Below are positions 52,411-60,729 of a stretch of DNA of 64,000 nucleotides, in pieces. The first letter of the stretch is position 1, and the number at the start of each line of letters is the position of its first letter. The stretch comes from Halorubrum ruber (lineage in GTDB: Archaea > Halobacteriota > Halobacteria > Halobacteriales > Haloferacaceae). The notes below the pieces were generated by a model. The model did not search any database, was not told the DNA's origin, and saw nothing but the letters and a program-made list of their open reading frames with translations. The stretch is taken from the NCBI RefSeq assembly GCF_018228765.1, contig NZ_CP073695.1, forward strand, positions 1,364,001 through 1,428,000. Reading direction: 5' to 3'. The translations under genes and the position numbers were made by a program.

Positions 52411-53109
52411 ATGGCCATTCCCTCGTTCGTGATCGGGATCGCGGGCGGGACGGGCGCCGGGAAGACGACGGTCTCCCGGCTCGTCACCCGCGACCTCGGC
52501 GACAGCGTCACCCGGATCCCGCTGGACAACTACTACGAGGACCTCTCGCACCTCGACTTCGAGGAGCGCCAGGAGGTCAACTACGACCACCCGTCGGCGT
52601 TCGAGTGGGAACTCCTCCGGGAACACTTGGAGGCCCTCTTGGAGGGGCAGTCCGTCGAGATGCCCCAGTACGACTTCGAGATCCACAACCGCGAGGACGA
52701 GCGCGTCACCGTCGAGCCGACGGACGTAATCGTGTTGGAGGGAATCCTGGCGCTGTACGACGAGGAGATAAACGCCATGATGGACCTCCGGCTGTTCGTC
52801 GAGACCGACGCCGACGTGCGTATTCTCCGGCGAATTCGGCGGGACGTGATCGAGCGTGGGCGGGACCTCGAAGGCGTCATCGACCAGTACCTCTCGACGG
52901 TGAAGCCGATGCACGAGCAGTTCATCGAGCCCTCGAAGAAGCACGCCGACGTGATCATCCCGGAGGGCGCCAACAGCGTCGCGGTGAACCTCTTAGAGGA
53001 GAAGCTTCGGGCAGAGGTCGAAGGAGACGCGGTCCGGAGCTGGGAACGCGGCAGCCTCGAAGCGGAGCTCGGCGAGAAGCGCTCGCTCGACATGGACGGC
53101 GACGATTAA
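52411..53109 (+). CDS. udk: Uridine kinase
   Basis: Phosphorylates uridine and cytidine in pyrimidine salvage. Walker A GGTGAGKTT (about residue 12), the DNYYEDLSHL and NYDHPSAFEW substrate-binding segments, VIVLEGILAL, and RRIRRDVIERGR with the lid arginines are all typical of Udk. 232 residues, with an acidic C-terminal extension. Together with thymidine kinase at 45713 the window holds two nucleoside-salvage kinases, though in separate transcription units. Confidence 0.95.
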   Translation: MAIPSFVIGIAGGTGAGKTTVSRLVTRDLGDSVTRIPLDNYYEDLSHLDFEERQEVNYDHPSAFEWELLREHLEALLEGQSVEMPQYDFEIHNREDERVTVEPTDVIVLEGILALYDEEINAMMDLRLFVETDADVRILRRIRRDVIERGRDLEGVIDQYLSTVKPMHEQFIEPSKKHADVIIPEGANSVAVNLLEEKLRAEVEGDAVRSWERGSLEAELGEKRSLDMDGDD

Positions 53110-53162
53110 TCGCGACGAGTGGTCGCAGTTGGTGGCACCGTCAGTAGTTCGACGAGGACCGA

Positions 53163-53200
53163 TCCCGAAGCCCCAGCAGGTCGCTTATAAATAACTGGCA
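53163..53200 (-). repeat. Isolated tail unit of the structured-element family
   Basis: The plus-strand sequence GAAGCCCCAGCAGGTCGC followed by TTATAAATAACTGG matches the tail unit (CAAAGCCCCAGCCGCTCGCTTATAAATAG) found beside copies 4 and 5, but no core is attached. It lies about 600 bases from copy 5 in the same orientation, between udk and a small membrane protein gene. Confidence 0.5.
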
Positions 53201-53271
53201 TTGTTGAAAATCCCTCTTCAGACGTATCTTTGACCGAACCAGCTGGTCGTTAACACGTGCGAATTGACTAC

Positions 53272-53649
53272 CTATCTCGAATTCTGGACGACGTGAACGA
53301 GTGCGCCGGTGGCGGCGGCGGCAATGAAACAACCAATCCCGTATATAACTGCGATCGAGAAGAACGGTCCCAACCCCTGCGCCAGTAGCTCCGGATTCCG
53401 GGCGTCGACCGCCGCGCGTACACCGCTACCGAATCCGAAAACGGTCGCGAACACGACGGCAGCGAGTACGCCGGCCTTCGAGCTCTCGATTACCGCTCCC
53501 GCGAGATCGGTACTTCTCCTGCCGATGGTCCCGCCCGCCACCGCGCCGCCGAGCGCCCAGCCGTCCGGGCCGATGAGCACCCCTGCGATGATACCGACTG
53601 CCGAGCCGACGAGTACGCCCGCGACGACGGTTCTGGTGAAAAATCGCAT
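53272..53649 (-). CDS. Glycine-rich multi-helix membrane protein, function unknown
   Basis: 125 residues with four hydrophobic segments (about 6-24, 29-43, 58-78 and 92-117) and repeated Gly-Ala patterns reminiscent of the DUF5518-like protein at 5709. The start MRFFTRTVVAGVLVG at ATG is followed by an uncleaved first helix. The second membrane hairpin contains GRRSTDLAGAVIESSK. Lower GC content than neighbours. No assigned function. Confidence 0.6.
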   Translation of the reverse strand: MRFFTRTVVAGVLVGSAVGIIAGVLIGPDGWALGGAVAGGTIGRRSTDLAGAVIESSKAGVLAAVVFATVFGFGSGVRAAVDARNPELLAQGLGPFFSIAVIYGIGCFIAAAATGALVHVVQNSR

Positions 53650-53775
53650 ACTGAGATATCTACTTGTTTTTTTAAATGTATGGGGTTGATCCCGTGACAG
53701 GATTGGGGAACTATACTAATTGAGGTGTGTTATGTTTCTTCTGTACCGACTGGAATCGAATCGAAGTGTCTCTCG

Positions 53776-53861
53776 TTTATAAATAATCGACTGTGGATCG
53801 ACGACCACCTCCAAATCCCCAGCCGCTCGCTTATAAGCTGCTGCTCACAGGTCGACGGTGA
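53776..53861 (-). repeat. TATA-containing tail of structured element copy 5
   Basis: On the minus strand the tail reads GGAGTTCACCGTCGACC, then GCTTATAAGCGAGCGGCTGGGGATTTGGAGGTGG, then TTATTTATAAACGAG. The two boxes are about 57 bases apart, the same layout as in copies 2 and 4. Confidence 0.6.
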
Positions 53862-54130
53862 ACTCCTCCAAAGCCCCAGTCGCGAGGCGGGCGCACGCTC
53901 GCTGCGCGCTTCACTCGGTCGCTCACTTCGTTCGCTCCCTCGTTCCAGTGCTTGCGTCGCCTGCGCCCGCCTCGCGACTGCCCCTTTGAGTCCCACCCGA
54001 CCGCAACCGCACAGCAGCCTCACACCTCCCCAGCCTCGTCAGTCGCCTCCGCTTCGCTCCGGCGACTGACTCCCTCGCGCGGTGCTGCTCGGCCGCGAGG
54101 CGGCCTCGCAGGCACGCGCCACCGCACCGC
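53862..54130 (-). repeat. Dispersed structured element, copy 5, core
   Basis: Minus-strand copy just after the end of the XPB-like helicase gene. Hairpin A is CTGC GA GGCCGC CTC GCGGCC GA GCAG: the lower pair CTCC/GGAG of other copies is changed on both sides. Hairpin B is GTCAGTCGCC GGA GC GAA GC GGA GGCGACTGAC. The long stem is CAGTCGCGAGG with CCTCGCGACTG, compensating the C-to-T change seen against copies 1 and 6. A TTTATAA box sits immediately upstream (54132-54138). Confidence 0.8.
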
Positions 54131-54193
54131 CATTTATAAGCAATCGTCGCAGCCGCTCATGGATATTTAAATATCGCCTCCGGAAGTTCCGGC

Positions 54194-55576
54194 CTATCGT
54201 CGCCGGCTCGCCACCCGCTCCTCCGCGGTCTCGGCGCTAACGAGTTCGTACAACGTCGCCCTGCCGCCGTCCTCCTTCGGGCGGAGCACGCGGCCGAGCC
54301 GCTGGGTGAACTCGCGCTCGCTGCCCGACCCAGAGAGCAGGACCGCGACGTTCGCGTCGGGCACGTCGACCCCCTCGTCTAAGACGTTCGCCGCGACGAC
54401 CCGGCCGTAGGTGCCGTCGCGGAAGCGTTCGAGGATCTCGCGGCGCTCCTTCGCGCCCGTCTCGGCGGTGATCGCGGGGAGCAGGAAGCGCTCGGAGAGC
54501 CGGTAGACGAGGTCGGTGTGGGCAGTGAACACGATCACGCGGTCGTCGCGGTGGCGGTCGAGGATCTCCCCGAGCTGCTCGACCTTGCGGTCGGCGTTCA
54601 TCATGATCTCGCGGGCGTCCTGCTTCGCGAGGAGCGCCTCTCTGGCCGCTGGGTCGTTTCCCGACCGCTTGACGAGCTCTTGGTAGTCGCTCCCGCTGGA
54701 GAACGTGATCCCCGCGTCGCGAACGTACTCGACGAACGTCCCCTGCTTCTCGTCGTAGCGCTCGCGTTCCTCGTCGGTCAGTTCGACTTCGATCCGCCGG
54801 ATGTCGTAGGGGGCGAGGTGATCGCCCGCGAGGTCGTCCACGTCGAGCGCGTAGACGCGGTCGCCGACCAAGTCGGCGACGACCTCGTGGGCGCCGTCCG
54901 GGCGCTCGAAGGTGGCAGTGAGCCCGAGCCGCGCGGGCGCGGCGAGGAGGCGCGCGGCGTCGCGGTACCCCTCCCCGCCGAGGTGGTGGACCTCGTCGAA
55001 GACGACGAACTCGAAGGCGTCGCCGACGCCGTCCGCCTTCAGGTACGCCGAGTCGTACGTCGACACCGTGACCGCCTCGCGGCGCTGCTCGCCGCCGCCG
55101 AACCGCCCGATCGGGACGTCGAACTCGCGCTCCAACTCCCGCTGCCACTGGTCGAGGAGGTCGACCGTGGGGACGACGACGAGCGTCGGGACGCCCAACT
55201 CGACCATCGCGCGGATCGCGATCACGGTCTTGCCGGCGCCGGTCGGGAGCTCGATCACGCCGCGGTCGCCCGCCTCGTGCCACGCGTCGAGCGCCTCGCG
55301 CTGGTACTCGCGGAGGTCGTAGTCCGTCGCGAGCGCGTCCGGCAGCCCCGCGTCCTCGGCGGCGCGGTCGCTCGCGTCGAGGACCCGGTCGTCGACCGAG
55401 ACGCCGGCCACCCGGAGCGCCCGCCGGAGTTCGGCGTAGCGGTGCGCCGGCGCGCGGCCGGTTCCGGTCCGCGGGTCGGTCTCGACGCCGGGCAGCGGCG
55501 GGAGCGCGTCCGGGCCGAGGTCGGCGTCCGCGTCGACCCGGATCGTCCCGTCCTCGTAGGTCAGCCGGACGTCCAT
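54194..55576 (-). CDS. XPB/Rad25-like superfamily 2 DNA helicase
   Basis: 460-residue ATP-dependent helicase. After a small N-terminal domain come Walker A ELPTGAGKT (about residue 108), DEVHH (motif II), LGLTATFERPDG (motif III region), a large insert with thumb-like RYDEKQGTFVEYV, and the second RecA domain with VIVFTAHTDLVYRLSERF, NVLDEGVDVPDANV and QRLGRVLRPKE. This layout is that of archaeal XPB homologues implicated in DNA repair. The usual partner nuclease Bax1 is not next to it. The N-terminal start is the ATG at 55576. Confidence 0.9.
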   Translation of the reverse strand: MDVRLTYEDGTIRVDADADLGPDALPPLPGVETDPRTGTGRAPAHRYAELRRALRVAGVSVDDRVLDASDRAAEDAGLPDALATDYDLREYQREALDAWHEAGDRGVIELPTGAGKTVIAIRAMVELGVPTLVVVPTVDLLDQWQRELEREFDVPIGRFGGGEQRREAVTVSTYDSAYLKADGVGDAFEFVVFDEVHHLGGEGYRDAARLLAAPARLGLTATFERPDGAHEVVADLVGDRVYALDVDDLAGDHLAPYDIRRIEVELTDEERERYDEKQGTFVEYVRDAGITFSSGSDYQELVKRSGNDPAAREALLAKQDAREIMMNADRKVEQLGEILDRHRDDRVIVFTAHTDLVYRLSERFLLPAITAETGAKERREILERFRDGTYGRVVAANVLDEGVDVPDANVAVLLSGSGSEREFTQRLGRVLRPKEDGGRATLYELVSAETAEERVASRRR

Positions 55577-55625
55577 CGCCCGGAGTTGCCGACCGACTTA
55601 CAAAGGCCCACCGTCTCGGTCCGCC

Positions 55626-56573
55626 ATGCGCGCGGCCGAACTCGACCCGGACCTCGCGGCGGCGATCGACAAGATCGAATCGCTGGGGCCGCCCGCGTGG
55701 AGCGATCTCTCCGTTGAGGCGGCCCGCGACCTCGAAGACGATCTGTTCTCCGGGCCGCCCGAGCCGCCCGTGGCCGACGTGCGCGACCTCGCCTTCGACG
55801 GCCCGCACGGCGAGGTGCCGGTCCGGGTGTATCGGCCCGAGAGCGCCGTCGATGACTCGGCAGAATCTCGCGCCCTCGTCCACTGCCACGGCGGCGGGTG
55901 GACGCTCGGCACGCTCGACTCCGTCGACGGGATCTGCCGCGAGCTCGCGACCCGCGCCGACGCGGTCGTCGTCTCCGTCGACTACCGGCTCGCGCCGGAA
56001 CACCCGTTCCCGGTCGCGGTCGACGAGGCCGCCGCCGCGGTCGCGTGGGTCGCGGAGACGGCCGACTCGCTTGGCGTCGACTCCGACCGGATCGGCGTCT
56101 CGGGGACCAGCGCCGGCGGCGCGCTCGCCGTCGCGGCGTCGCTCCGCGCCCGGGAGTTCGGCGACCTCCCCGAGCCCGCCGGCCAGTTCCTCCTTTATCC
56201 GATCGCCGGCTACGACTTCGAGACGGACTCCTACCGAGAGAACGCGGACGGCCCGCTCCTGACGCGCGCGGACATGAAGTGGTTCTACGAGCGGTACCTC
56301 CGCAGTCCGGTCGACGCCGCGAACCCCTACGCGGTGCCGCTCCGGGCGCCGGATCTGGGCGACCTCCCGCCCGCGACGGTCGTCACGGCCGGGTTCGACC
56401 CCCTGCGCGACGACGGTGTCGCGCTCGCGGAGCGCTTCGAGAGTGACGGAACGCCGGTCGAACACCGCCACTACCCGGCGATGGCGCACGGGTTCTGTAG
56501 CCTCGCGGACCGGGTGGACGTCGCGGAGGCGGCGCTGTCGGCGGTCGCGGCGGACGTGCGGGAGCGCTTATAA
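55626..56573 (+). CDS. Alpha/beta-hydrolase, hormone-sensitive-lipase (HSL) family esterase
   Basis: 315 residues. The oxyanion motif HCHGGGW (about residue 84), the nucleophile in GTSAGG (Ser near 162), an aspartate in AGFDPLRDDG and the histidine in AMAHGFCS complete the family IV esterase triad. Such enzymes hydrolyse short-chain carboxyl esters. No signal peptide. It starts 49 bases from the helicase gene, from which it diverges. Confidence 0.92.
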   Translation: MRAAELDPDLAAAIDKIESLGPPAWSDLSVEAARDLEDDLFSGPPEPPVADVRDLAFDGPHGEVPVRVYRPESAVDDSAESRALVHCHGGGWTLGTLDSVDGICRELATRADAVVVSVDYRLAPEHPFPVAVDEAAAAVAWVAETADSLGVDSDRIGVSGTSAGGALAVAASLRAREFGDLPEPAGQFLLYPIAGYDFETDSYRENADGPLLTRADMKWFYERYLRSPVDAANPYAVPLRAPDLGDLPPATVVTAGFDPLRDDGVALAERFESDGTPVEHRHYPAMAHGFCSLADRVDVAEAALSAVAADVRERL

Positions 56574-56587
56574 AATGGCCGCGGCGC

Positions 56588-57037
56588 TCAGGCCTCCACC
56601 GTGGTCTTCACGATGCTCACCGGCGCGGGCGACTGCCGGGAGACGCGCTCGGTGACGGAGCCGAGCATGCGGCGGTAGTCGCCCGAGCGCGTCTTCGATC
56701 CCATCACCGTGAGGTCGACGTCCTCCTCGTCGGCGTACCGGAGGATCTCCTCGTGTGGGACGCCGTACCGCAGCGCGGTGACCGCATCCACGCCGGCGTC
56801 ACGGGCGTGCTCGGCGACGGCGTCGAGCGCCTCGCGGCCGGTCTCTTCGAGCGTCTCCTCGGCGCCCTCGGCGCCGTCGACGAACTCGTCGCCGGAGTAA
56901 GCGTTCACCACGTCGCTGTCGACGACGTAGAGGACGTGGAGCGTCGCGTCGTAGCGGTCGGCGGCGTCGATCGCGTGGTCGATCGCGCGGTCGACGCCGA
57001 CGCTTCCGTCGGTGGGCAGGAGGACGTTGTCGTACAT
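56588..57037 (-). CDS. Universal stress protein (UspA family)
   Basis: 149 residues, starting MYDNVLLPTDGSVGVDRAIDHA. The ATP-binding pattern is seen in GSKTRSGDYRRMLGSVTERV. A GATTTATTCG box lies 22-31 bases before the ATG, and a CCGTT-N5-AACGG inverted repeat is found further upstream in the divergent spacer. It is convergent with the esterase gene, with a 14-base gap between the stop codons. Confidence 0.93.
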   Translation of the reverse strand: MYDNVLLPTDGSVGVDRAIDHAIDAADRYDATLHVLYVVDSDVVNAYSGDEFVDGAEGAEETLEETGREALDAVAEHARDAGVDAVTALRYGVPHEEILRYADEEDVDLTVMGSKTRSGDYRRMLGSVTERVSRQSPAPVSIVKTTVEA

Positions 57038-57074
57038 ACGCGGCGATTCGTCGGGCGTCCGAATAAATCGGTCG

Positions 57075-57089
57075 CCGTTTCCCGAACGG
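57075..57089. promoter_or_regulatory. Inverted repeat in the divergent usp/amidohydrolase spacer
   Basis: CCGTTTCCCGAACGG is a 5-bp dyad with a 5-base spacer, just upstream of the Usp TATA box and about 30 bases before the amidohydrolase ATG. It could control one or both genes. Confidence 0.35.
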
Positions 57090-57118
57090 TTAACACGCTG
57101 TGTGCCCCCCGAATTTCC

Positions 57119-58768
57119 ATGACCGAGGCCGCGGACCGGATCTTCGTGAACGGAGAGGTACACACGCTCGCGGACCCGGAGGACGGCGGCGACGCAGACG
57201 ACGGCGGCGACGCGGTTCACGAGGCCGTCGCCGTTCGCGACGGCAAAATCATCCGGACCGGGCGGACCCACGACGTGGAACTGCTCGCCGGCGTCGACAC
57301 CGACGTGGTCGACCTCGACGGTCGCGTTCTCCTCCCCGGATTCGTCGACGCGCACACCCACCTCACCACCGTCGGCCGCTACCTCGTCCACGCGGACCTC
57401 TCCGCGGCGGACTCCCCGGACGCGGCCGTTGACCTGCTCGTCGAGCGCGCGGCGGAAGTGGAATCCGAGCCGAGCGGCGGCGAGACGCCGGACGGCGACG
57501 GGGAAGCGGAGGACTGGGTGCTGGGATACGGCTACGACGAGTCGACGTGGGACGAGTCGCGCTACCTGACCCGCGCGGACCTCGACCGCGTCTCGACCGA
57601 GCGCCCGGTCGCGGCGTTCCGCGAGGACATGCACGTCGCCGCGGTCAACGGCGTCGCGCTCGACCGCTTCGCGGACGACCTCGCCGACGCCCCCGACGAG
57701 ACGGTGCCGACCGGCGGCGACGGCGAGGTGATCGGCGGCGACGGCGAGCCGACCGGCGTTCTGCTCGAAGCCGCCATCGACCCGATCTACCGGGCGGTCG
57801 AGCCGGACCGCGAGGAGACGCGCGAGATCGTCGAGGCCGCGCTGGAGCACTGCGCCGCCCGCGGGATCACCGGCTTCCACGACATGGTCCGGGACTCGCA
57901 CGCGCCGCGAGTCTACCGCGACCTCGACGCGGCCGGCGAGCTCACCGCCCGCGTCCGGATCAACTACTGGAGCGACCACCTCGACGCGGCCCGCGAGGTC
58001 GGCCTCGCGACGAACGCCGGAAGCGAGATGGTCGAGACCGGCGCGATCAAGTCGTACACGGACGGGAGCCTCGGCGGCCGGACGGCCCGGCTCTCGGAGC
58101 CGTACGCGGACGCGCCCGACGAGACCGGCCAGTGGGTCGTCGACCCCGAGGAACTGAACGAGACGGTGGCGGAAGCGACCGAGGCTGGCTTCCAGTTCAC
58201 CGCCCACGCCATCGGCGACGAGGCGGTCGACGCCGTGCTCGACGCCTACGAGGACGCCTCGCGGATTGACGCGGGCGAGGCGCGCCACCGGATCGAACAC
58301 GTCGAGCTGGCCGACGACGAAGCCATCGAGCGGCTCGCCGAGACGGGCGTCGTCGCGAGCGTCCAGCCGAACTTCCTGAAGTGGGCGCGGGAGGACGGCC
58401 TCTACGAGGCGCGACTGGGGCCCGAGCGCACCGCCGAGACGAACCGCTACCGCGACATGCTCGACGCGGGCGTCGAACTCGCGTTCGGCTCCGACGGGAT
58501 GCCGATGGACCCGCTGTTCGGCGTTCACCACGCAGTCAACGCCCCCGCCGAGTTCCAGCGGCTCACCGTCACCGAGGCGCTGCGTGCGTACACGAGCGGC
58601 GCCGCCTACGCCGGCTTCGACGAGGACCGACTCGGGACGGTCGAGCCGGGGAAGCGGGCCGACCTCGTCGCGCTCGACGCGTCGCCGTGGGAGGCCGACA
58701 ACGCGATCGACGATATCGACGTCGCGCTGACCGTCGTCGACGGCGAGGTCGTGTTCGACGGCCGATAG
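57119..58768 (+). CDS. YtcJ-like amidohydrolase
   Basis: 549-residue metal-dependent hydrolase of the amidohydrolase_3/YtcJ group. VLLPGFVDAHTHL (about residue 73) carries the first metal histidines, SYTDGSLGGRTARL the bridging region, AHAIGDEAVD and RIEHVEL further histidines, and FGSDGMPMDP the late aspartate. The substrate is unknown; relatives act on N-substituted amides or formamides. An acidic GGDADDGGD insert near residue 25 is a halophilic embellishment. ATG start. Confidence 0.9.
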   Translation: MTEAADRIFVNGEVHTLADPEDGGDADDGGDAVHEAVAVRDGKIIRTGRTHDVELLAGVDTDVVDLDGRVLLPGFVDAHTHLTTVGRYLVHADLSAADSPDAAVDLLVERAAEVESEPSGGETPDGDGEAEDWVLGYGYDESTWDESRYLTRADLDRVSTERPVAAFREDMHVAAVNGVALDRFADDLADAPDETVPTGGDGEVIGGDGEPTGVLLEAAIDPIYRAVEPDREETREIVEAALEHCAARGITGFHDMVRDSHAPRVYRDLDAAGELTARVRINYWSDHLDAAREVGLATNAGSEMVETGAIKSYTDGSLGGRTARLSEPYADAPDETGQWVVDPEELNETVAEATEAGFQFTAHAIGDEAVDAVLDAYEDASRIDAGEARHRIEHVELADDEAIERLAETGVVASVQPNFLKWAREDGLYEARLGPERTAETNRYRDMLDAGVELAFGSDGMPMDPLFGVHHAVNAPAEFQRLTVTEALRAYTSGAAYAGFDEDRLGTVEPGKRADLVALDASPWEADNAIDDIDVALTVVDGEVVFDGR

Positions 58769-58844
58769 GAGACGGAGCGACCGGGAAGCCGCAATCGCTG
58801 CCAGAAAACAGCAGTTATTAATCGTGTAGTTCTAAACTGGGCGT

Positions 58845-59096
58845 ATGGCAGAGATAGCCATCGAGTACGCCGAGGGCAACCGCCTCCGCTCGGAGGCGGA
58901 GACCGCCCGACGGCTCATCGACGCGTACCTCGGCGACCGCCCCGACGTCGACCGCGTCACGCTGTCGCCCTCCGGCGAGTCGGTCTTCTGTGTTAGCGTC
59001 GAGGGGGACCGCATCTGGTGTACCGACCCCCGCGAGTGGATCGACGCGATGGAGGCGGTGACCGCCGCACGGCGGCGGCTCTCCGAGGTCTCGTAA
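58845..59096 (+). CDS. Small conserved-looking haloarchaeal protein, function unknown
   Basis: 83 residues, predicted alpha/beta: EGNRLRSEAETARRLIDAYLGDRPDVDRVTLSPSG then ESVFCVSVEGDRIWCTDPREWIDAMEAV. Two cysteines. No membrane segment. The ATG lies about 30 bases after a TTATTAATCG stretch that may be the promoter. I do not recognise a family. Confidence 0.6.
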   Translation: MAEIAIEYAEGNRLRSEAETARRLIDAYLGDRPDVDRVTLSPSGESVFCVSVEGDRIWCTDPREWIDAMEAVTAARRRLSEVS

Positions 59097-59108
59097 CGCT
59101 CTCGTCCG

Positions 59109-59951
59109 TCACTCGCCCGGCCCGTTTTCGCCGGCCGCGTGCGCGTAGACGAACTCCCGCAGCAGTTTGCCCGCGAGCGCCGCCGCCTGCCCGTCGTCGC
59201 GGTCGTTCACTTCGACGACGTCGAACCCGTCGGCATAGGGGGCGACCGCGCGGACGAAGTCGCGGACCTCGCGGGGCTCCAGTCCGAACGGCTCCATCGT
59301 CCCGGTTCCGGGCGCGTAGGCGGGATCGAGGGCGTCGACGTCGACGGAGCAGTAGACGGAGTCGTCTCCGAACGCGTCCTCGCCGTCGAGCGCGTCGAGC
59401 CACTCGCGAGCGTCCTCGGGCGGGATGACCTCGACGTCGGCGTCGGCCGCCCGCTCCCACTCCGCCTCGGACCCGGTCCGCGCGCCGACGATCACCGCGC
59501 GGTCGACACCGAGGTCGTCGAGGCAGCGGCGCGTGACGCAGGCGTGGTTCCACGGGTTCCCGTCGTACGCCTCGCGGAGGTCGAGATGCGCGTCGGCGAC
59601 GACTAAGACGTCGGGGTCGACGGCGTCGACGCCCGCGTACGTGACCGTGTGTTCGCCGCCGAGGAGGAGGGGGGTCGCGTCGTCGTAGACGACGCTCCGC
59701 AGCTCGGCGGCGAGGTGGTCGAGGTACGCCTCGACGTCGTCCCACGGACGCACGTCGCCGGCGTCGTGGACGCCGAGCGCGGAGAAGCGGCTGTCGGTGC
59801 GGCGGTCGTAGTCGTCGTACGTCTCGGCGAATTTCCGGACCCGGTCCGGTCCGAACCGGGTGCCCGGCTGAAAAGTGGTCGTGGCGTCGAGCGGAGCGCC
59901 GACGACCACGTAGGAAGCAGCTTCGCGGTCGGTCGTCGCCCCGGGGAACAT
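59109..59951 (-). CDS. speB: Agmatinase/arginase family ureohydrolase (SpeB-like)
   Basis: 280 residues. Manganese-binding motifs are GGEHTVTY (usual GGDHS; His kept), VADAHLDLRE and SVDVDALDPAYAPG. Agmatinase makes putrescine and urea from agmatine. It begins 5 bases after the eIF5A stop, forming an operon. In haloarchaea an agmatinase-like SpeB is reported to be needed, together with deoxyhypusine synthase, for modifying eIF5A from agmatine, so the operon fits a role in eIF5A maturation rather than general polyamine supply. Confidence 0.88.
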   Translation of the reverse strand: MFPGATTDREAASYVVVGAPLDATTTFQPGTRFGPDRVRKFAETYDDYDRRTDSRFSALGVHDAGDVRPWDDVEAYLDHLAAELRSVVYDDATPLLLGGEHTVTYAGVDAVDPDVLVVADAHLDLREAYDGNPWNHACVTRRCLDDLGVDRAVIVGARTGSEAEWERAADADVEVIPPEDAREWLDALDGEDAFGDDSVYCSVDVDALDPAYAPGTGTMEPFGLEPREVRDFVRAVAPYADGFDVVEVNDRDDGQAAALAGKLLREFVYAHAAGENGPGE

Positions 59952-59956
59952 GCCGA

Positions 59957-60334
59957 CTACCCGATGATCTTCCGTTGGCCCTCGTAGTCGAGGTACTCGA
60001 TGTTGTCGTCCGAGGTGAAGTCCTCGCCCTCGGGGATCCGCATCGTGAACGTGTCGTAGGTGTCTAAGTCCATCACCTGGACCTCGTCGCCGCTGACGTT
60101 GACGACCTGTCCCTGCTTGCGCTCGATGATCGGGACCCACACCTTCGCGTCGACCGGCTGCGAGAGCGAGCGCTTCTTGTCGTCGAAGACGCCCTTCCCC
60201 TCGACGCGGGCCTTCGCGCTGCCGTGTTTACCGGGTTTGGCGGTGCTGTAATGGTTGATCTTACAGGGCGCGTCGTCCATCATCACGTAGCTGCCCTCCT
60301 GGAGTTCGCGAACCTGCTTCTGCTCTCGCGGCAT
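59957..60334 (-). CDS. eif5a: Translation factor aIF5A/eIF5A
   Basis: Ribosome-binding elongation factor of 125 residues that rescues stalled peptide-bond formation. The hypusination loop [12 protein letters not shown] holds the modified lysine. The second, OB-fold domain starts near residue 70 ([19 protein letters not shown]). The ATG at 60334 gives the usual [15 protein letters not shown] start; an extra three codons upstream are unlikely. TTTATACA lies 24-31 bases upstream, giving a leaderless promoter for the operon with agmatinase. Confidence 0.97.
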   Translation of the reverse strand: MPREQKQVRELQEGSYVMMDDAPCKINHYSTAKPGKHGSAKARVEGKGVFDDKKRSLSQPVDAKVWVPIIERKQGQVVNVSGDEVQVMDLDTYDTFTMRIPEGEDFTSDDNIEYLDYEGQRKIIG

Positions 60335-60357
60335 GAGCGTCAATTCCCGCGTCGCGT

Positions 60358-60365
60358 GTATAAAC
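60358..60365 (-). promoter_or_regulatory. TATA box of the eIF5A-agmatinase operon
   Basis: TTTATACA on the minus strand is placed 24-31 bases before the eIF5A ATG, the normal archaeal distance for a leaderless transcript. Confidence 0.55.
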
Positions 60366-60444
60366 TGTTTGGAACGCTGTCGAGCGGGCGTTCGCCGGGT
60401 GGCGTCCCCGCCCGTGGTGAGTTCGCCGGACTCGGCTGTGGCGG

Positions 60445-60729
60445 TCAGGGGTCGAGTTCGTCGACGTACTCCTCTACCCCTTCGTCGTCGTCGACGTTCC
60501 CGTCCGGCGGGACGAACTGTCCCGTGTACAGGTAGCTGACGAGGAACATGACGATGAAGCCGACGCCGACGGCGGCCGTCGTCCGCACGACGAACGGGAA
60601 GTCGACGAAGTAGAGCGCGCGGTCAGCGATCGCGATGGCGACCGCCGCCGTCACCAGTATCTTCTGCTCGTCGGTCGGGTCGCGGACGAACTCGACCACG
60701 TCCTCTTTGAGCTCGCCGAACAGCCCCAT
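60445..60729 (-). CDS. Small two-helix membrane protein
   Basis: 94 residues: a polar start ([23 protein letters not shown]), two hydrophobic helices (about 24-42 and 46-68), the sequence [13 protein letters not shown] and a strongly acidic tail. It overlaps the end of the upstream aminotransferase gene by one base, so it is probably co-transcribed with it. Function unknown. Confidence 0.65.
   Translation of the reverse strand: MGLFGELKEDVVEFVRDPTDEQKILVTAAVAIAIADRALYFVDFPFVVRTTAAVGVGFIVMFLVSYLYTGQFVPPDGNVDDDEGVEEYVDELDP

Noticed and set aside
52313-52432. Small frame MPPEGATRPQPGPTTT... before udk
   Set aside because: It overlaps the udk start, spans the palindrome and has no haloarchaeal acidic bias.
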